Source of the DNA: Thozetella sp. PMI_491
Lineage: Eukaryota; Ascomycota; Sordariomycetes; Chaetosphaeriales; Chaetosphaeriaceae
DNA: 64,000 nucleotides
NCBI GenBank assembly: GCA_021432635.1
Contig: MU270103.1
Span: 124,001-188,000 of the forward strand
Reading direction: 5' to 3'
Within the stretch, counting starts at the first letter, position 1. The number at the start of each line of letters is the position of its first letter. A program made the position numbers and the translations under genes. The notes beneath the pieces are model-generated. The model was given only the letters and a program-made list of their open reading frames with translations. It had not been told where the DNA came from and made no database searches. Shown piece by piece: positions 1 to 13,222 of the stretch.

Positions 1-14
1 TGCGTCGCCCGCCG

Positions 15-1749
15 TCATGAATTTAATGCCCCATCAAATGCATCCTGGCCTGGTCTTTCGTATACCTCGGGGCTTGTCGCAGCATAGGTCTTCTGGAACT
101 TGGCCAGAACCCCTAGCAACCAGAGCTGCTCGCGGAGCTCGGCGAATTCGTAGGCGATCCGGACTGGATATCCAACCCGGTACGGCCCCATCACGCCGGC
201 ACTCACCGTCTCGACGGAGCGGAGGATGTTGCGGGCCAGTTCCTTGTTGTTCTCGGCGTAATCGACTGGGAACCCGCAGATGGTCAGGCATCCCTGGACA
301 ATGCTCAAGGTTGCCCAGTAGCCCATGTACAGGCTTCCATGCCAGGGACTCTGGTACTCCAGGACGTGCTCAAAAATGGTCCCAGGATCTTTGGATGGGA
401 TATCTACTGGACCTGGCGCCATGCTGCTGAATAACTGGTACCAGACCAGCAGGTCGTCCCGCAGCTTTACTGCCTGCTGGATAAGTGCAGGCACCCTGCT
501 AGTGTCTACCGGCAGGCCGTGTCTCATGGCATCTCTCATCACCCACGCATACTTCAGGATGCTGGGGACTTTGGCAAGGCTGACAAAGTATAGGTCGACA
601 AGCTGCGTGAGCTCGGGCACGATGGGCATGTGATGACCCTCGTTGCCCAGCAGCACTCTCTGCCAGCTCGGCCTTGCTAGAAAGCAGTCTTTTAGGTTGA
701 AGAGACAATCCATGACCTAGACGTGGTTAACCTGTGTGGGCGGCGAGGCATCGGACGACCCGTTGACCACAGACGGCTCGGGGACCGGGAAGAGACTGGT
801 CAGGAAGAGGCGCTTACCATCATCGGCCGCATAGAAAGCAGCATCTGCCTGTCGAAAGGATTCTGGTGCGCCGCAGGGCCACGTTGAAGAATCAACCAGG
901 CCACGCCGCTGGCGTGCTTCATCCAGGTGTCTGGATGACTCGTTCCTGCGAACATCTAAAGGTGAACGAGGAGGTATTAGCCCCGCGCGCTCGAAGGCCA
1001 GGCACTCGAAGCCCGGGCCGGCTTACCTCAAACATAGCCAGAATCATGGCCGAAGCCAGAGTTTCCGAATTGCTCCATTCGGTGGGGTGGTCCAGGGCTC
1101 TCTGGAGGGCCACGAGAGACTGGCCGTAGACGTGCCGACTCTCGGCAAGGAGGCGCTGGTCGTCGTTGGCCTTGCCAAGCATCTGCAGAACGAAGGCGGC
1201 CATGGCGGAGTCGAGCGTGATCTTGTTGCCCAGGTGCGGGGGCACCATGGTGTTGATCCAGGTATTGAAGATGCGGACCTCGTCCGCATGAGCGCCTTCG
1301 CGGAGGGATTGTAGAATGTTGCCCAAGAACAGCCCCCGGTTGTCCGCCGGGGTCAGAAGCGTTAGGGATTGGCTGTTGGGCAGAGAGCCCGTGCGGGAGT
1401 TCGCGCCGGAAGAACTGCTGCCGTCGACGGAGAACACGCCGGGCGTGCCCGAGGCCGGCGTGGGGTCCCCGGGGGGAGAGGTGCGCGCGCCGCCGCCGCT
1501 CGACTTGGCCGACGAGGATGAGGGAGTGGCGGTGGATGATGATGATGAGGATTGACCATCTTCCGGGCTTCCAGCCTTGTTGCGGGAACGGACGGCATGC
1601 TTGCCAGCCACGAACTTGAAGCCACGTTCATAGCCGGGGCAGTCGGCGCCGTACTTGATACAATTGCCACAGGCCGGCTTCTGCTGGTCGCATTTCACCC
1701 GGCGCTTGACGCACAGCTGGCAGCCGGTGCTCCGGGGCACGCCGACCAT
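15..1749 (-). CDS. Zn(II)2Cys6 fungal transcription factor
   Basis: Predicted nuclear DNA-binding regulator of about 520 residues in three exons: 1749-1027, 955-818 and 716-15. Donors are GTAAGC at both introns and acceptors are TTTAG and TCTAG; the joined frame is open to a TGA at 17-15. A fungal binuclear zinc cluster lies at residues 10-37 (Cys10, 13, 20, 27, 30, 37; spacing C-x2-C-x6-C-x6-C-x2-C-x6-C) near the N-terminus. A low-complexity Ser/Gly/Pro linker follows, then a helical C-terminal region of the type seen in the fungal-specific 'Fungal_trans_2' proteins. The start was set at the Met nine residues before the first Cys; the frame stays open upstream to about 2040, so a longer N-terminus cannot be excluded, but that stretch looks like untranslated leader. 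The target genes are unknown. It is transcribed away from a 6.9 kb intergenic region. Confidence 0.88.
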
Positions 1750-4700
1750 CTTGACAGCAGGCGCACGGTTCGGTCGCCGACGCTGAGGTTGACGATGTTG
1801 TCCGACATGTTGTTTGGGGGCCCCTCCCCAAGTGAGGCTGAACTTGGACCCCTGCTTGCGCAAGCTCCGAAAGGTGTGTGTCGGGGGTGCTAGGTGGCTT
1901 GGCGCTCTCTCCAGTCCGATCCCAGATCCCGCCGCCCGATCCACCGGCCCTGCTGCGGGGCCAATCCGCGGCCACGGGCGCCGTACCCGGGGCGGCCCAG
2001 AGCACGACCCTCTCGCAATCGGTATGCACGCTAGATACAAACTAGGTAAGTTACGTACGCCAGTTCGGAGTAATTATAGCCAACGAATACGCCTTACAGA
2101 ATTCGAGACACGCCAAGAAGCCCTTCGGCCAGCCGCGACTGGACCCGGCGGTGGGGAAGCAGCAAAAGCAACGAAAATATACACTTCGTAGTACCTTACT
2201 ACGGTGGACATGGCGACACGTCCGAAAGACACATATTAGCCCTGACTGCGGCCGTAGATATTTTTCAAGTTCTGTCTCGGCTGTCTCTTGCCGGTGGCAA
2301 GAGGTATAAGGGAGGGAGATGAGAACGAAAAAAAAAAGGAATAGGAAAAAAAAGAGCAAGGGACCGGCTCATCTCCCTCTGCAGCAAATTCACACCCGAA
2401 CCGCAGCGGTGTATGGTTCGTATCAAAGCTGATGGCGCCGCAAAAGCAAGGTCGAATCGGCAATCAGTCCCCGACGGCTCACCCTCAACTTCCACCTACT
2501 TTTGCACCTACCTACTATGTAGTAGCACCGAGTAGAATTCAAGGACAGGGACATCTCATGGCCAGAGACAAGGCCGGGCCTCGCGAATCTCAGCGAGGCG
2601 TCGATGCCAATTTGGATCACGTTTCATCAAAACACCGGCATACACTGGCGGGCTGTCGCTTAAAAGAAGCCAAGCGGTCTCACTGGCCCAGCGGGCAATT
2701 TGGCCCCGAGCTGGCTCTTCTCGATTCCGTCCCCCCCTCCCGGGGAACCTGCCGGGCCCTCGAGGGCATTGGCTGCCGCGAGGAAACAGTTTCCTCTGGG
2801 CGTGTGAATCGGCATGGCGTCTGGGACATGGGCGGCTTTGCCACCCAACCCCCCCCACCTTGTCCTCCGTTGGAGGCCCGAGGGATCATGCTGTGCAGCG
2901 GGTTTTCTTTGTTGTTTCCCTCGTGCGCGCGGCACTGCATGCACATGGCGCACATGCTACCTTGGCCGTAGGAAGTTGCCGATGCACCCAGTCCGTCGAC
3001 AGCCGTGGGTCAATGCCGCCGCGCCAGCAGACATTCGAACAGCCCCGTGGCCAGGCCAATGAGGGCCAATGACGGCCAAGGGAGGCGTTTGGTGGGAAAC
3101 CCCCGAGCTCAAGTCATGCAGAAACGGAGAATCAGGCTGAGTTGAGATCGTCACGTATTCTTTTCTGGCGAAGACTGGCGAGAGGGCCGTCCGTGACGAG
3201 CCCGCAATAGGTCGCTTCCAGCGGATGACAGCTCACCTCGCCGGTGGGCGTCGTGCGACCTGACGCGGCCGCATCCACAGCGCCCGCGGAGGGTGGAGGA
3301 CTGCGAAGGAATTTGCCGGATGTCGATCCTATCCTGCCCGCTAGTATACTATTCGGAATTTGTGACGGCAAATCGCGGGGGCGGAGAGGCAGGGCTTGTG
3401 ACCTGGTATGTGTCACTCGAGACGCCGCCGGATTGGTCCTGAGGCGGCCGCTTCCGTAGAGATAAACACCACCTAGATAGAGGTGCGACTTCCTCTTCCG
3501 GACAGCGACCTGAGACTAGTCAGTGGGAAGGTCGCCGAAGCTGGAGGCCGGGAGACCCAGGCGCTGGTGGCTCTAGTGAGCCCCCCGCTAAGAAGGGGGG
3601 AGGATAGACAGAGACAAAAGCGTCTGTTTCACCTCGAATCGGCTGAGGAGTAATTAGTCCTTGGCGAGAGCGTGCTTGTGCCGCAATCTAGGTCTGGGGT
3701 CTGGTTCAGGGCTCAAAGTCAACGGATGGCCGAGCCTAGCGACAATTTCCACCTCTAGCTACTCCGTATTTACTGTGCTCACCGCTTAGCCAGCCTGACT
3801 GTTGCTGCAGTGGCACCGAGCGGCCGGAAGACACCGGCCATGTGGGTGCATGTGCGTGTGTTCGTGTGTTGTCTCTAAGTATTTCTGTGTCGGATACAGC
3901 GTCGGGCACCCATTGGCAGGAAGCGAGGGCGGGGCCATAGCTCGCAGCAGGCAATACCCCGCATGCTCTGTTCGGCGGTCGAGATACGAATACATAGAGG
4001 CATGCCACTAGCTAGCTACCGGCTCAAGCGGGCCTGTTTCGACGCTGGCCGCCAGGAGACAGTGCTAAGTCTTCAGAGTTTCTAGGCGACGTCACCCCGG
4101 TCGGCAGGGTGTCGGAGCGACGCACTCTGCGAGCCATCGGCTGAAGCGCCGGTCCTCGCTCCAGTCAGTCTAGCGCCCAGCCAAGGCCCCGTTTCCTGAA
4201 GATGGGTTTTCTCGAGTCCCAGAATGATGTTTCAAGGTCCCAAAATAGGAGGGAAGCCCAACAAGTGGGATCCCGTCGGTCGGTCGAAGAGGGACCCCCA
4301 CCTGCGTCCGTCCAAGACGGTCGGCAGGATGTCGTAATCAGACGAAAAAGAATGGAACCCCACATTGCTCGATGCCGTCGCCGGCCCTGTCGATCGCCCT
4401 TTCTCCTTGCGGTGATCCCATTCCCGTGCTGGCACGCTGAGACCCCCTCGGCGGGGGGCTGGAGGCAATCAAGAGAGGCAATCAACAGATGCAGGTCGAC
4501 CAAAATTAAAGGGGGTGGGGAGGAGAGCACGAGATCTACGCTGACTGATCATCGGTGACGTCGTGTAGTGAGCTACGCAATAGTCCGCCCTCCCCTATCT
4601 CCCGACCGACACGCTCAAGGAGCGGAAGCACGTGCAAACGTGCGAATACTTAAGGAGTAAATAGGGTTCAGTGGGCGGAAGGCGGCACACGGCGCCACCG

Positions 4701-6341
4701 AGTAGCCTGTGGCTTGGCGCTACGTCCTCTGTTTAGCGGTGTTTAGCGGTGCTGAAGGGCGATTCTAGGCCCTAAAAAAAAAAGAGCCCGAGACGGCGCT
4801 CCCTGAAACCTGACAAGCGGAGCCCTTACGCGGTCAAAGTTCTAAACGGTCTTTCGGCATATGCTTCCTTCCTTCGCACGGCCTGGTTGAACTAGGCTGG
4901 ACGACATGGTCTTCTTCTCTTGTCCTCTGCCCTGTCTCTCTGTCGGTCGTTCTGTCTGACTGCCTGACTGTCTGATTGTTTCCCCTAGGTCCTCTTCCAC
5001 ACGACGCCGGCCCCGTGGAACGCGCCGAGGGACTCGAGAAATTAAATCTAGAAAAAAGAGAAAAAAAAATAGAAAAAGGGAGCATATCTCGAGGGCCTGG
5101 TGCCGTTCCCCAGATTGATATTCGACTAGAAGAATTCTCTACACATTCCTCATATGAAGGACTGAGACTGCCTGCGTGCTAGCCGGGACTGCCCTTCTGC
5201 TCCTCCCTGCCGCCGGTTTCAGACGGTCTACCTAGCTGATAAGGCACCCCTGAGAACAATTGTCCAGCTACCGCCCCTCAATTTCCAGGCTGCTGCCGCT
5301 GATCAGCCTTGAAGCAGAAGGAGATGATCCTCAATTCTCTCCTGCGTGCGGACAGGAACACCTATCATTTCCTTCACCGCTGGTTTATTTTGTCATATTT
5401 GCCTTTTTTTTTTTTTCTGTGATTCCTTGGTGGTGCCTTTGTGCCCGAGGAGCGGCTAGCATTGTGCAGCCAACAGTGTCGTATTCTACATGTATGCTAT
5501 TACAACCACTGCACGACTTCCCTGGAAGAGGGTCGAGCTGCAGGAGGGCCGCGGAGCCGGCTAGCCTGGATCGGGGCAGGGGAGGTTGTATGCAGACCAG
5601 CGCCTACCAAGCACGATGGCGAGCATGTGGCCTAATTCGTCGCCCGAGGCTCCTGCATGGCGCCGCTGTGCGGGCCTCTCTCCAACCGCGCCACCGGTCA
5701 CTCGCCCCCCTTCCGCAAGCCCGCCGCAGTGACCTACATGACACTATTCCCACTCAGGCACGCAAGCGCAGAAGCCGGCAGAAATGGAGCACACAAACCT
5801 CGCCAACGGCCTACCAGTGCCCGTGTCTCCCTCGCCTCTTGGGGGCCTTCCCCCCTTTTTTTCCTTCCCTCTTCCCTGCATCCGGAGAGGAGGGGGTGTC
5901 TTCTACTTAGCTGTGCATGCCATCGTGGGGGGGGGAGGGAGGGGGCCGACTCCTAGGAGCTGGGGGTCGTATTGTGGGAGCCGACCATGGCAGAGTGCCG
6001 CACAGTACGATACTACAATACCCGGATATGATTCTTAATACGAACCACTCTCTGGACACGTCGGTCCATTTTCCCTGCACGAAGCGGCCCCCCCTTGTAA
6101 GCGGCTAGCTATCCATGAGGAAACATGGCATTCTTTGACATTGGATACTCCGGAAGACGGAGGAAATGGAGAGTTGGACTCTAAGTTGTACTATGTAGCG
6201 GCAGCAGCGGCACTGGCTCGGACTATCCTCAACGCCCACTCTATGTAGCCGGCCGTTGTGGTGGTGATAAGACTCTTTTTGTTTTCCCGCTTAGGTAGGG
6301 GCCCGTTGCGGGGGCGCCGGCGCCTTCTGTCGGGCGGCCGC

Positions 6342-6365
6342 TGTGTGTGTGTGTGTGTGTGTGTG
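6342..6365. repeat. (TG)n microsatellite
   Basis: About twelve TG units in an uninterrupted run within intergenic DNA. A simple-sequence repeat likely to vary in length between strains. Confidence 0.9.
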
Positions 6366-7384
6366 CGAGTATGTGTACGTGTAAAAAGAGGACCGGACGG
6401 AGGCTTGCGAGAACCCGTGTTGCAATCTCAACTGCCCTGGGTTCCGACTCGCCCCCGTATGGAAATATATTTGCAGCTCAATGCTGTGGCCCCCCTTTGA
6501 CGTACGATACAGTACGTATTTACCAACTACGTTTGTTCTTCGGCCAGAGCACGACCGCGACCGTGGACGCGACTGGGGCAGGGCTGCGAAGGGGGGTGAA
6601 GGGGATTGAAAGGGCAGACATGGTAGGCCCTTGACAGAACTGGCTGGACTGGTTGGCCGTGACTGGACGGCCGTATTTTGGCTGGGCATGGATCCCTGTT
6701 AGCGTGACCTGGGTCAATGCCATCTGGCGACGGTGGCCAATCAGACGGGGGTTCTCGGCCCTGCGCCATCAACATGGGCCCCCGCCAGCCAGCGAGGAAC
6801 GATGCCCTTGGGGAAACCCTGAAAAATGGCCATTTGCTGGTGGGCTCTACTTTTTTTTTTTTCTGGCCAAAGGGAAAGAAGCCACCGACAACAATTGGAT
6901 ACGTACGCAGCAAGGGGGGTTGTTGAGCAGCGTACATGCAGTTCAATCTCGTCTGTCAGCCAAATACCGCCCTGTCAATGCTCTCAGAACCTGATCTACC
7001 GTAGTAGCCAAGGTAGAGAGGCTCGCAAGCTCGGGGCCTCGCTACCAGCGCTTTCCTGGCACAGTGCTCCCAGCACGGCGCGCCCGCGAGATTAGATCCC
7101 CTGGCGGCGCCCTGCTCGGCCTGTGCACCCGCGCCGGCTTCATACTGTGTCGGGCCTGAATCTGGGCAGTCTGGACGCTTGGGTAGGGGGGGGGGGGCAG
7201 AGAGATGGGGGGAAATCGATTACGGTAGCTAGTGCGAATGCAAGCGTTGCTCGCCGTTCCCTTACGGGCAGCGAGCGCCAACGGGACGAAAGCCCCTGCC
7301 TGGCGTGTCTCTGAATATGGGGCGCCGTAACTGGCCGGACGAGGAAAGGGAGCACCACCGTCTCGATGCAGAATTGCTCTCGTT

Positions 7385-7850
7385 CGTGTACGGCCCTCGA
7401 CCTTCACTTCCGCTTCCCTCCCCTTCCTCCCCCCCCTTCGAGACTTGAACCATCCCGTTGCCTCTCGCTCCCTTCCTCCCTAAGCTCCATATCCCCCCTT
7501 CCCCATCATTCTTTCTCCCCCGTCTCCTTGTTTTCCCTGCCCTCCCGTGCCCCTCTCCTTCTATTCAGTGGTCAGGTCCCGGTCCGCGCGGCTTCGCTCG
7601 CCCGCAAATCGCCCATTCCCCCGACTCCCTCGAGATCGCCCGTCCGCCCGTGCCCCGAGCCTTCTTCGACCAACCCACTCTCTCCCGCTCTCTCCCTCCG
7701 CCCCAGCAGCGTCGACAACGCGCCGTCCAGTCCACCGGGCCTCGTCCTTTCTCTGCCAATTTTCGATTCTTGGCTGCTCCGGCCGTCGATACCTTGTTGC
7801 ATCCCTCCCCCTATCTCGCCTCAGAACCGGATCCCCTCTAGCTGGGGAAA
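7385..7850 (+). promoter_or_regulatory. Pyrimidine-rich leader upstream of the BNI4-like gene
   Basis: For about 460 bases the plus strand is strongly C/T-rich, with long runs of CCTTCC and CTCTCTCC type. Such CT tracts are common around fungal transcription start sites on the coding strand. It lies about 0.8-1.2 kb upstream of the BNI4-like start codon, suggesting a long 5' untranslated leader. The open frames here are low-complexity Pro/Ser/Leu translations of the tract and were not taken as genes. Confidence 0.4.
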
Positions 7851-8612
7851 CGACCCAAAAAAACAACCCCCCGGCAACGCCTTTTCTTCTCGGAGCCCAC
7901 GCAGAGAGCATCGAAGCCCGGTCCTTCTCATGCTCTCTTTTTAATACCAAGGCATCCTCAACGTGTCATTCCGTGGCACTTGAATTTTTGCCATCCTAGC
8001 GGTTCCGCTTCCTGCTCGGACGTGCAGAGAGACCGGACAGGCTCGACAACACTGCACGCAACAAGGCGTCCACGGTGACAGTGGGCTTCTTCCGGAGACG
8101 AGCAAACCCGTCTCCTCTGGCCGCAGGCGTCCTTCGATTCCATCCCCCGACATCCCTTTTCACGCCTACCTACTGGTTCGTGGCTCAATTCTAGCCTCGA
8201 ATTCCCAGGGTTGGGTAACGCCATCTTTTTGCTGCGGGTAAGATGCCCCGTCCGTCCCCGAAACTCCGCTCAGCACTCTCCCCAACTGGGAAGACCTGAA
8301 CACGAGGTCGAGGCCTCCTCAAGAGGAAAGAAAACACAAGCCTCACAATCCTGATTGCCGCAATGCGTTGGCATTCGCTGTTATTTTCCTTGTCTGGTCC
8401 AGTAAAATGACGCCGGTTGCTAACACTGTTTGATGTACCAGATCGTCGTCCTCGATCCTTGATTTTTTTTTTGCCTCTAGTCTCTCGTTCGCGTCTCCCA
8501 GTATCCAAAACATTGTCTCGAGCCTTCCCTTAGCCCTCGACTCTGACGATCGGTGTCGAGACTCGAAATTGAAGCTTGACGCCAATCACACCTAGTAGAT
8601 TGGTGCTTGAAC

Positions 8613-11317
8613 ATGGCTGCTTTGGTCCAGACCTATCCTCAGCAATCGGGCACTGTCACTCTGCTTCACACAAGGACGACGTCAGCGTCCGGCATCATGG
8701 CAGGAGGACAAGGACAGAACGGTCAGCAGTACGGGCATGGTGCCTCGCAGAGAGGCGGCAGCCACGGGACTCCTATGGGCGGCCCCGTATATCGTAGCAA
8801 CACAGCGCCCATCCAGCCGTACGCATTCACAAGCACACCGAGCCTCACCTCGAGCCAGCAATGGCAACAGTTCAGGGCCTCGCGGACCGCCTCCGCCTCG
8901 GCTCTGCCCACGGCGCAGACCTTCGATTACAACCAGCAGCCCCGGCGGGTTCTCTATCCTGCCAGCGCCTCGATGACGAACCTGCCAAGCAGCACACAAT
9001 TATTTGGGCCGCAGTCCGTCGGCGTGAGAGACGACTCCGTACTCCCTGCTCACGGCACGCGCAGAGTGGCATCCACGCCACGCCCTCAATCGGCCCACCT
9101 GCAGGCCACCTCGTCGCAAGCCCTGTCGGCGCCCGTCTCGGCCAAGGCCTCCCCTGAGCGGTACAGGCGCCCGTCTGCGCGCAGCGCGGGCTCCTTCAGC
9201 TCGGGGTCAGATCAACAGCCGGCCTCGCATGGGCAGCCTTCGATGTCATCCAGCTCCGCCGTAACGGCCATGGGGCAGAACTATAATGCCACCATGGGGC
9301 TCGGCCAGATTCCCCACCTACGGCCGCAGCCTTACGCGCTGGTAAACAGGCCAAACAGCTATGTGGGCGCGCACCCGACGAGCATCGACGACATGCAACT
9401 GTATCGCGATCCGTCTTTGGAGGATCTCAAGAGGTTTCGACGGCGCAGCATGCCAGCCTTGGATTCTGCCGGTTTTCCCAAATCCCTGGCCCCACCCGAC
9501 CGCAAGCAGCCGGATGAATCAGTCCGCTTGGAACAATCGGGGGCAAAGACAACGGATAAGGAGCCAAAACCCGCACATCTCGCTGTAAAGAACGACCACC
9601 CCGTACACGCTCGCTCTGGCAGCGCTGATAGTCGGGGCTCGAGCCGCAGCACCACCAGCACCTCGCGCCCATCATCGGTGAGTCCATTCCCTTTTGTACT
9701 TGATCGCCGATACAGCGGCCCGCATTGCCCAATCACGGCGCTCTTGGCCCCAATCGAATGCTACCTCGAGTGAGTACGAATCACTAACCGAATCCATTTC
9801 TACCCTTCTAGTCCGCCAACCGCAACGCAAATGTGTCAACCCCCACCGGCAACCCCGCCTCGCTCTCGTCTGCCGCAGAACAGAACGGCACGCCCCAGGA
9901 CTACCCCCGGCTGGTGACCATCCCCCCCCGAAGCTCGTCTTCCGATGCCGCGACGACGAAGCGGGTCATCAATCCCTCTCCCTTGTCGAAGCCGGTGACG
10001 ATGGACTCGGATGCGGAGCAGGCCAAGGCGTCCGGCGCCGTGTCGCCGTCCAAAGTAGCCCCTAGGCCTGAAAGCCCCGCCGTCAAGCAGTTGGCTGCCA
10101 TCAATCAGAAGGGCAAGCTGAGGAGTAAGACGTCGAGGCTGCGCCGTGCCTTCTCCTTTGGCAGCGCCGCGGAGTTCAAGAACGCCACGACGCCCGAGCA
10201 GGACGCTGCCAAGGATGCCAGCGCCAACGCCGACGCCGACGCCCCGGGCGCTGGCCCCTCGAAGCTGCATAAGGAGCCAAGCTCCGAGGAAATCTATGAT
10301 GCCGAGCAGGCCCGCATCGCTCAGCAGCAGGAGGAGGCCGGGCTGGGCAACAGCATCTACTCGGGCAAGCTCTTTGCTGGGTCGACAGATAACATCTCGA
10401 TCTCTTCGACTGCATCGTCCGCTTCGATTATGATTCGCAAGATGGGCCGTGGCATGAAGAAGGGTACAAGGTCGCTTGTCGGCCTGTTCAGGCCCAAGTC
10501 CATCATCGGCGTTCCCGCCGCTGATGCTAAGCTCCCTGAAGCCAGCCAGGCGACAGTGTCTATGGTGACTGTCGAGGCCGAGCAGACTCGCGTCAACGTC
10601 AATGCCGACCCGCACAGCCAGGCCGGAGGCGGTACCGGCTTCCCCCGCCTAGAGAGGAATTCGATCGACGCATCGCGGGCGGCCAGCGCCTCGTCGGAGC
10701 GCCTCGGCAGCTCAGGGACCGACAACTCGGGTCCTCGGAAGAGTATCGTCGGCGGCGAGAAGGAGCGCGCCGAGGTGCTCGCAGCCGTGCGCAAAGGAAT
10801 CTTGAAGCACACCAACGGCTCGCCCAACCAATCCCCCCGCCCGTCGGACGTGAAAGGGCCGACTTTTGAGCTGCCCAACGTCCCCAACATCTCCGAGTCG
10901 CCAATTTCCAGCGCTCCGAGCACCCCTAACGAGGAGATGCAAGGCCACCGGCGAACCGGCTCCGTCGCTATCGGCAGCGAGGACTACTTCATGTCCGCGC
11001 TCCGGCTGCGGCAAGACACCAAGAGCGCCCCTGCTACGCCCCAAGGTACGCTCAAGCGCAATGCCACCTTCAGCCCCCGCATCGTGTTCTACGACACATG
11101 GCCCAGCCAGGAGTACGATCGCCGCGGCGAGATTGCGACCTGCAACCGCCTCACTCCCATGCTCGCGCAGCAGATCAAGGAGGAGTTGAACAACTTCAAG
11201 ATGGTAAGCGCCCCCACCCGGTCCCGTTTTCTTCGTCCCGCCACGGGCTGCTGACAATTCGCTTCGTAGGAGATGGAGGTTCACGAGAACTCCAAGATTT
11301 ACACGCACTTTTTCTGA
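8613..11317 (+). CDS. BNI4/AFR1-like protein, PP1-docking polarity scaffold
   Basis: Protein of about 834 residues in three exons: 8613-9677, 9812-11203 and 11270-11317, with GTGAGT and GTAAGC donors and TCTAG and CGTAG acceptors. The first 750 residues are mostly disordered and rich in Ser, Pro, Ala and Gln. The C-terminal 65 residues match the conserved end of yeast Bni4 and Afr1: an RIVFYDTW segment (R778-F781 fits the RVxF protein phosphatase 1 docking motif), a conserved stretch around ATCNRLTP, and a terminal HENSKIYTHFF. The last 15 residues sit alone on the third exon, so an unspliced model would lose them. In yeast, Bni4 brings the PP1 catalytic subunit Glc7 and chitin synthase III to the bud neck; in a filamentous fungus a role at septa or tips is inferred. 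The start is the ATG opening MAALVQTY; the preceding in-frame TTG was rejected. Confidence 0.88.
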
Positions 11318-13222
11318 ACGACTACGAGCGAATGGTACAAAATTATCAGCTGCATTCTCCGGCCTGTTTTATTTCGATAGATGGTTGTCCAGCCTCTACG
11401 TGTATTTGACCAAGGTATACATTTCCATGGGCGTTTCACCGGACAGCATTGTATGGTGTCGCGGCGTTTGTTCGCATCGATCTCGACCGCTTTGTGTCTA
11501 GAAATCTGGCAACGACGAACTTAATCTTAGGAGGCGCCTGCAGCCGGCGGCCGCCTCTCTACTCCATCGCAGGCCACGTCATTTGGCCCGGGGTCGGCGC
11601 CGTCGATTTTAGCGACATGCGAAGGAAGAACTCGGTGCGTTAGAAGTGGTGTGGGCACCACCGAGACAATCGATTTCTCTTGGTGGGAAATACCCATGGA
11701 AGGGCGACGGCACAGCAGGGTTGTGGCGGCCGGCACCAGTGGCGGCCACAAACTGCGTGGCAGCCCAGAAAGAGAAACGCTCTTCGAAGGGGAGCACCCT
11801 CTTCCCAGTTGTTGTGGCAAAGGGCAGTTGGCTGTTTTTGCGCGGACTCGGCATCTGTATATCTAGACCCCCCACCCAAAGACAATTTACGCGCGCACAC
11901 ACACACACAAGACAGGTCGGAGTGACAAGATGAGAGAACCCAAAGGGTTGAAGAGTTCACAAGCAACGGCATCATCGCAATTACGAGGCGCGGTTCGACG
12001 GCATGGTGTTGGTTGGAATGGTTCGGGGGATGGCTTTTGTTATTTTTCCTTTACCCGTCTTGCCGTAGACAGCACTTGTCGGTCCAGCTAGCAACAACGA
12101 AGAGGGATGTTCCCACAAACTGGCGATACCAATCTTGCAAATTCGTGGGCCTAGATCAGACGGCCGGGTGCTACTACCTAGACCGAAATGCTCCCCGGCT
12201 TCCCAGGGTCCAGGACCCTTTCGGCCCAATCCACAGTGAGAACCGGACGGCGACCTAGCGGGGACCCCGTGGTAGTTTGGCACGGATGTATGGTAGCGTT
12301 GGGCTATGATCTTCCGCATCGGCGCTTCAAGCAGGTTTCCAAATCCCATGCGAGGGAAGGCCCCTCCCGTGACCAATCAACAAGGGGCCCAGCCTGTTGC
12401 TCGGCCAAGACTCTCGTCCACCATCCCGGCCCCCTAGCTAGGTATGTGATAGAGAAATGATGTCGAGCAAGGCGATTTTCGTCAATCAGCGTCATGGGGA
12501 GGCAATCATGTCCTCGTCCGGGCTCAAATTCCTGCTCGACTTGGAAGTCGGCTGAGAGGAAGCACGCATGCGGAGAGAGTCCAGTCGGTCGTTGCGTCCG
12601 GACGGGACATGGTGATGGCGGCTCTGGCGCTGGGCCGGCCGCGACATGCACCATCTCTGCCGAGGGGAGATGCAACCTAAAGCTGGAGAGATACCGGACC
12701 GAAGGACCACCATCGCTATCTACCCCCGTAATTTATTTCTCGATAATCGCGCGAGATCTTTGGGGTAAAGGGGGGGGGGGCATGTGAAATGGCTTTCAAG
12801 GGGGGGGACGGACAGGAAGTTAGGAAACGGAGAGGCGCCGGGTCACAGTTCGTCCAAACTGTGTGGGAACGGAAGGGTGGAGATCTAGGATTACCCCTGT
12901 TGACAGGCGGGTCGGAAGTTACATCATTCTGCCTGAGAAGCAACCAATCATCGATGGCGTGGTAACCCCAGTTATCAGCCTTGCAGACAAGGCGGCCAAA
13001 CCTTTTTTTTTTTTTAGTATCCTTCCGGATTAGTGACTCCGGCCCTGGTGCCTGAACGAAGCACAGCGCGGACGATCGACCCCGAGGCAAGCAGAGCGAA
13101 CGGTACACGAGCAGCGGGACGATTCAGGTGGTCGCCACTTGCAAAATCTGGATTTCTGGGCGTATTTGGCCCGTCCCCGGAGGCTTCCGGTCCGCATACG
13201 TTGCGCACGCTCTTTCTTCGCG
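11318..13222. other. Intergenic region between BNI4-like and DUS1
   Basis: This holds the 3' end of the upstream gene and the promoter of DUS1. A short AC repeat lies at about 11895-11908, a G run near 12771-12780 and a T run near 13003-13015. No open frame shows a domain or codon bias. Confidence 0.6.

Larger units (their letters stand above)
1750..8612. other. 6.9 kb intergenic region, no convincing gene
   Basis: The region separates two divergent genes. Open frames up to about 216 codons occur but lack domains, codon bias and plausible splice patterns, and several begin at non-ATG codons. It contains A/T and G homopolymers (for example near 4774, 5406, 6851 and 7187), a tandem duplication of a TGTTTAGCGG unit near 4733-4752, a TG microsatellite and, at the right end, a pyrimidine-rich leader. 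It probably holds the promoters and 5' leaders of both flanking genes. Confidence 0.6.

Noticed and set aside
2432-2971. 179-codon plus-strand frame
   Set aside because: Composition is unlike neighbouring genes and no similarity is recognised.
5260-5910. 216-codon frame in the long intergenic region
   Set aside because: It starts at TTG, crosses a T homopolymer, and has no domain or codon bias.
7366-7944. 192-codon Pro/Ser/Leu-rich frame
   Set aside because: It is a translation of the pyrimidine-rich leader; other frames there are equally open.
9836-10615. 259-codon minus-strand frame inside the BNI4-like gene
   Set aside because: Antisense of a well-supported exon with no independent signal.
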